Shown here: positions 60,598-64,000 of the stretch, in pieces | Numbering within the stretch: the first letter of the stretch is position 1 | Layout: each line of letters begins with the position of its first letter | Assembly: GCA_031546845.1 (NCBI GenBank) | Contig: JAVBJT010000014.1 | Coordinates: 124,001-188,000 of the forward strand | Length of the DNA: 64,000 nucleotides | Direction: 5' to 3' | Source: Azoarcus sp031546845 | GTDB lineage: Bacteria > Pseudomonadota > Gammaproteobacteria > Burkholderiales > Rhodocyclaceae | Translations under genes and position numbers: made by a program | The notes under the pieces: model-generated | The model's input: the letters and a program-made list of their open reading frames with translations, nothing else | Told to the model about the DNA's origin: nothing | The model's database searches: none

Positions 60598-61758
60598 ATG
60601 CGCCGCTTGTGGCTGATCTTCGCCCAAGCCGTGACGGTCAGCGTCGCGGTGTTGTTCGTGTTGAATACGCTGAAACCGGAATGGTTGCGCGGGGCGTCCG
60701 TTGCCGTGCTCGAAGCGCCGAGCATGGCCGGGGAGCGCCGTGTGGAGCCTGCCGGCTCTTATGCCGAGGCGGCCCAGCGTTCAATGCCCGCCGTCGTTCA
60801 CGTCTATACCAGCAAGGAAGTGCGCAACCCGCGCCATCCTCTGCTGGACGATCCGATTTTCCGCCATTTTTTCGGTGACCGTCCGGGCAACGACGGCGAG
60901 GAGCGCAGCGCCGGGCTGGGCTCCGGCGTTATCGTCAATTCGGATGGTTATATCCTGACCAATAACCACGTCATCGACGCCGCCGATGAAATCGAAGTCG
61001 CGCTCAACGATGGGCGTAAATTTCCCGCGCGTCTGATCGGGCGCGACCCAGAAACCGATCTGGCCGTGCTCAAGATTCAGGCCGATACGCAGTTGCCGGT
61101 GATTACGTTCGCGGCAGCCGATGGGATGCGCGTGGGCGATGTCGTTCTGGCAATCGGCAATCCGTTCGGCGTGGGACAGACGGTGACGATGGGCATCGTT
61201 TCCGCTCTGGGGCGCACGCATCTGGGTATCAACACGTACGAGAATTACATTCAGACCGATGCCGCGATCAACCCCGGCAATTCCGGTGGCGCGCTGGTCG
61301 ATAACGCCGGTAATCTGGTGGGCATCAATACCGCGATCTATTCGCGCTCGGGCGGCTCGCTCGGTATCGGTTTCGCCATTCCCGTGTCGTTGGCACGCAA
61401 TGTATTGGAACAGATCATCGCCAATGGCGGGGTCACACGCGGCTGGGTGGGGGTCGAAATCCAGGAGATCACGCCTGAATTAGCTGAATCTTTCGGCCTT
61501 GGCGGTACAAGCGGCGCATTGATTGCTGGCGTGTTGCGCGGCAGCCCGGCCGAGCATGCGGGGATTCGCCCGGGCGACGTGCTGATCGCCGTCGATGGTA
61601 AAACCGTGCAGGATCCGAAAGGTATGCTGGAACTGGTTGCCGCTTTGCCGCCAGGGCGCAAGGCGGAGTTTCGCTTGCGCCGGGCGGCGAACGAGATCGA
61701 GCTGAACGTCGAAGTGGGCCGGCGGCCTTTGCCGCCGCGCCAGACGGAGCGGAAGTAA
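60598..61758 (+). CDS. DegS/AlgW-type periplasmic serine protease
   Basis: A 386-residue protease with an N-terminal membrane anchor (about residues 5-22), a trypsin-like domain with the His of TNNHVID, the Asp of ETDLAVL and the Ser of GNSGGALVD, and one PDZ domain (about 285-370). Single-PDZ anchored members of the HtrA group cleave anti-sigma factors to start the envelope-stress response. ATG 60598 is well placed. Whether it serves RpoE here is unknown; no rpoE/rseA is in the window. Confidence 0.93.
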   Translation: MRRLWLIFAQAVTVSVAVLFVLNTLKPEWLRGASVAVLEAPSMAGERRVEPAGSYAEAAQRSMPAVVHVYTSKEVRNPRHPLLDDPIFRHFFGDRPGNDGEERSAGLGSGVIVNSDGYILTNNHVIDAADEIEVALNDGRKFPARLIGRDPETDLAVLKIQADTQLPVITFAAADGMRVGDVVLAIGNPFGVGQTVTMGIVSALGRTHLGINTYENYIQTDAAINPGNSGGALVDNAGNLVGINTAIYSRSGGSLGIGFAIPVSLARNVLEQIIANGGVTRGWVGVEIQEITPELAESFGLGGTSGALIAGVLRGSPAEHAGIRPGDVLIAVDGKTVQDPKGMLELVAALPPGRKAEFRLRRAANEIELNVEVGRRPLPPRQTERK

Positions 61759-61792
61759 GCCGATGGCCGGGCACAGTGTGCCGGCTATCGGC
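61759..61792. terminator. Hairpin between the protease gene and mltB
   Basis: Immediately after the protease stop, arms of about 15 bases pair with few mismatches around a three-base loop and run into the mltB stop. There is no T run, so it may act as a convergent transcript end rather than a classical terminator. Confidence 0.4.
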
Positions 61793-62801
61793 GGCTTAGC
61801 AGCAGATCGTGACGGTCGCGCAGCGTTTCGGCGAGCAGATAGACCGACATGGCGTAGAAGCTACTCTTGTTGTAGCGGGTGATTGCGTAGAAGTTGCGGT
61901 AGCCCAGCCAGTATTCCGTTGCCGCGTTCGGCGTGGCCAGATCGACCAGTGTAGTCGGGGCCGCGAGCGGTGCGCCGTCGACGCTGCTGATGCCCGCAGC
62001 GGCAAGGGCTTCCGGTGTCAGACTCGGTTCGATGCCCGCCGCGATCAGCGGGGTGGGATCGACGGTTGGCGCCAGACGCGCGCGCCGTGCGATCTCGCCG
62101 CCGCGTTCCCACCCATTGGCTTGGAGGTAGTTGGCGACGCTGCCGATGGCGTCGGCCGGGCTGTCGTCGACGTCGAAGTTGCCGTCGCCGTCGAAATCCA
62201 CTGCGTAATGGCGCACGCTGCTGGGCAGGAATTGGGGCAGGCCGAGCGCGCCGGCGTAGGAGCCGTGGTAGCTGTCCAATTCCCGCCCCTGCTCGCGGGC
62301 GAGCAGGAAGAGCTGCGCCAGTTCGCGCCGGAACAGGCTGGCGCGCGGCGGGTAATCGAAGGCGAGCGTGGCGAGGGCGGAGAGCGTTTCGAAGTTGCCG
62401 GTGTTGCGCCCGTATATCGTTTCCACGCCGAGGATGGCGACGATGATTTCCGCCGGTACGCCATAGCGTTCGGCCGCGCGTTGCAGCGTGGCTTCGTTTT
62501 CCGCCCAGAAGGCGAGGCCGCCGTTGATACGGGCGGAGTCGAGAAAGCGGTTGCGGTAGCGCTGCCAGGAGCGTGCGCCGGGTGTGCTCGGCGGGCGGAT
62601 CAAGTTGATGACCTGGGGGATGTGGCGTGCCTTGGCGAGTGCCGCGCGCACCGTTTCGGGGTCGAAGCCGTGGCGCGCGGCAAGCTCGCGGGCGAACAGG
62701 CGAGCGTCGTCGCTGTCGGCAAGGTTACTTGTGTCGGCCGCGGCGGTCAGCGGCAGCGCGAAAAGCGCGAGGGCGGCGATACGGGTCAAGCGGTGGATCA
62801 T
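61785..62801 (-). CDS. mltB: Membrane-bound lytic murein transglycosylase B
   Basis: A 338-residue transglycosylase with a signal peptide (about residues 1-22; no lipobox cysteine, so probably soluble rather than lipid-anchored). Catalytic Glu is in ILGVETIYGRNTG. LALPQFLPSSVRHYAVDFDGDG-type sequence (here LGLPQFLPSS) and the C-terminal NFYAITRYNKSSFYAMSV are typical. Its start overlaps the previous gene's stop by four bases. Confidence 0.94.
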   Translation of the reverse strand: MIHRLTRIAALALFALPLTAAADTSNLADSDDARLFARELAARHGFDPETVRAALAKARHIPQVINLIRPPSTPGARSWQRYRNRFLDSARINGGLAFWAENEATLQRAAERYGVPAEIIVAILGVETIYGRNTGNFETLSALATLAFDYPPRASLFRRELAQLFLLAREQGRELDSYHGSYAGALGLPQFLPSSVRHYAVDFDGDGNFDVDDSPADAIGSVANYLQANGWERGGEIARRARLAPTVDPTPLIAAGIEPSLTPEALAAAGISSVDGAPLAAPTTLVDLATPNAATEYWLGYRNFYAITRYNKSSFYAMSVYLLAETLRDRHDLLLSRR

Positions 62802-64000
62802 GGCAATCTGAGTGTGCGGATTCGTTGCCGTAGTGCGCGCACTTCGGCAGGGGTGGCGGGTGGACGGTAGCGCAGCCTGGCATAGCTTGTTGCGATGTCG
62901 AGCAAAACGCCGGCATGTCGAGGCAGCGCGCCGGCGATCCGGCTGCCATAGTCGAGCGGGCCTTCGGTCGGTGTGCGCGCCAGGCCGTGCCGTGCCAGTT
63001 TGGCTGAAAACGCCGACCAGGCGCGTTCGAGCGGGTCGTGGCGGCGGCGTTGTATGAGCGCCCAGCCGAAAAGGGCTGCCATGACGGCAACGGTGGCAAG
63101 CGTTAGCGCCATCGCCAGCGCCGGCCAATTCGGCTGCTTAAAACCCAGCTTGCGCAGCAGTTCGCGCTGCCGTTCCAGATTGTAGCCAAGAACCCATTGA
63201 TCCCAGAGGTTCGATACGGCTTCCCAGCGCAGGCGCAAGGTTTGCAGCCATGCAAGGTCGGCGCGCATCATCCACGGCCGTTCCTCGCTGGCGGGCAGCG
63301 CCGCGGCCAAGCCCCGGTCGATGCGCCCGGGGGCGACCAGCGCGGTGGGGTCGACGCGTATCCAGCCGCGCCCGGCGAGCCACACTTCGGTCCAGGCGTG
63401 CGCGTCGGACTGGCGGACGATAAGGCCGCCGTCGAATGGGTTGATTTCGCCGCCCTGGTAGCCGGTGACGATGCGGGCAGGCACGCCGGCGGCGCGCATC
63501 ATGAAGGCGAAGGCCGAGGCGAAGTGCTCGCAGAAGCCGCGGCGGCTGTCGAACAGGAATTCATCCACGCTGTCGCGGCCCAGCAGCGGCGGTTGCAGGG
63601 TGTAGACGAGATCGCGTCCGCGTAGCCATTCGAGCACGTGCTGTAATGCGGCTTCCGGCGCGGCCGTGCCGCCGGTGAGCGAGTGTACGAGCGCGACGGT
63701 GCGGGGGTTGCTGTTTTCGGGCAAGAGCGTTGCCAGGCGGAGCGTGGTGTTGCTTTCCGTCAGGCCAACGACGCTGGCCGGGTAGGAGGCCAGCTCGAAA
63801 CGGGTGCGTTGGAGTATCGGTTGATTCGCCAGTGCGCGAAAATCACTGGCGTAGCGCACGCCGGGCAACCCGGGGGCGGGAAAGTCGAGCGCGAGCAGCC
63901 ATGCGCGGCCATGCGGTTCGAGGGTAAGGCGGTAAGCCAGCCGTTCTCCGGCTGTGTTGTAGGCCGGCGTCGTGGCGGTAATGTCTATACCGCTATTCCA
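62798..64000 (-). CDS. DUF3488/transglutaminase-like protein (5' end cut off)
   Basis: The frame is open to the window's right end, so at least 400 C-terminal residues are seen. The transglutaminase core has Cys in RRGFCEHFASAFAFMMRAAGVPAR, His in SDAHAWTEVWL and Asp in IRVDPTALV. A membrane helix (ALAMALTLATVAVMAALFGWAL) and a DUF4129-like tail follow. The missing part should hold the N-terminal membrane bundle. These proteins often stand with a MoxR ATPase and a DUF58 protein; those would be to the right. Confidence 0.9.
   Translation of the reverse strand, partial: WNSGIDITATTPAYNTAGERLAYRLTLEPHGRAWLLALDFPAPGLPGVRYASDFRALANQPILQRTRFELASYPASVVGLTESNTTLRLATLLPENSNPRTVALVHSLTGGTAAPEAALQHVLEWLRGRDLVYTLQPPLLGRDSVDEFLFDSRRGFCEHFASAFAFMMRAAGVPARIVTGYQGGEINPFDGGLIVRQSDAHAWTEVWLAGRGWIRVDPTALVAPGRIDRGLAAALPASEERPWMMRADLAWLQTLRLRWEAVSNLWDQWVLGYNLERQRELLRKLGFKQPNWPALAMALTLATVAVMAALFGWALIQRRRHDPLERAWSAFSAKLARHGLARTPTEGPLDYGSRIAGALPRHAGVLLDIATSYARLRYRPPATPAEVRALRQRIRTLRLP

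Noticed and set aside
1..64000. CRISPR array, tRNA, rRNA, prophage, transposon or replication origin
   Set aside because: No spaced identical repeats, no CCA-ended cloverleaf, no phage structural or transposase frame, and no DnaA-box cluster were seen. Weak tRNA-like matches would need a dedicated scan.

Overview
The window looks like chromosomal DNA of a betaproteobacterium (probably Rhodocyclales or a near relative). The evidence is the high GC, the gene orders rpsP-rimM-trmD-rplS, lptF-lptG beside pepA/holC/valS, ilvB-ilvH-ilvC-psd-pssA, cytochrome c4/engB/hemB, secB-gpsA and gpmA-envC-ctpA, and the ECF sigma/DUF3619/DUF3106/RDD operon. Most of it is housekeeping DNA. No rRNA, tRNA, CRISPR array, prophage or transposase was seen.

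Layout. 1-12.8 kb: a cut M48 metalloprotease, a zinc alcohol dehydrogenase, tusA, then valS, a small protein, holC and pepA on the minus strand, the LPS-export permeases lptF-lptG, and the rpsP-rimM-trmD-rplS operon with a readable promoter and terminator. 13-18 kb: a conserved protein with a possible PilZ-like C-terminus, a YihY/BrkB membrane protein, a DUF2069 protein (possibly with a vestige of wrbA in front of it) and a low-GC lipoprotein gene. 18-24.3 kb, minus strand: leuA behind a leucine-rich leader peptide whose mRNA is probably leaderless, then a colR-colS-methyltransferase-kinase cluster like the ColRS cluster of Pseudomonas, then pssA.

24.3-28.0 kb is the most unusual part. Between psd and pssA, normally neighbours, lies about 3.7 kb that reads as an integron gene-cassette array without an integrase in the window. 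Small minus-strand genes (membrane protein, HNH nuclease plus exported protein, frameshifted membrane protein, 100-residue protein, ankyrin protein) are separated by attC-like sites, two of them convincing. Imperfect 42-bp direct repeats bracket the block.

28-32.1 kb: psd, ilvC, ilvH, ilvB. 32.3-37 kb: an ECF sigma factor that seems to start at CTG, its partner genes, and a P-type ATPase. 37-45.3 kb: pepN, ung, a CBS protein, cytochrome c4, engB, a candidate antisense-strand sRNA whose loop carries an anti-Shine-Dalgarno-like sequence, hemB, an acetyltransferase and a nucleotidase. 45.5-50.4 kb: a small zinc-ribbon membrane protein, an alpha-carbonic anhydrase, bioC, bioB, comF, trmL. 50.6-52 kb: a lower-GC insertion encoding a HEPN-motif protein, a candidate antiphage gene. 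52-64 kb: gpsA, an SH3-like protein, secB, grxC, rhodanese, gpmA, envC, ctpA, a MoeB/ThiF-type enzyme, a NIF3-family protein, a DegS/AlgW-type protease, mltB and a cut transglutaminase gene.

All calls come from reading the sequence and translations; no database search was run.
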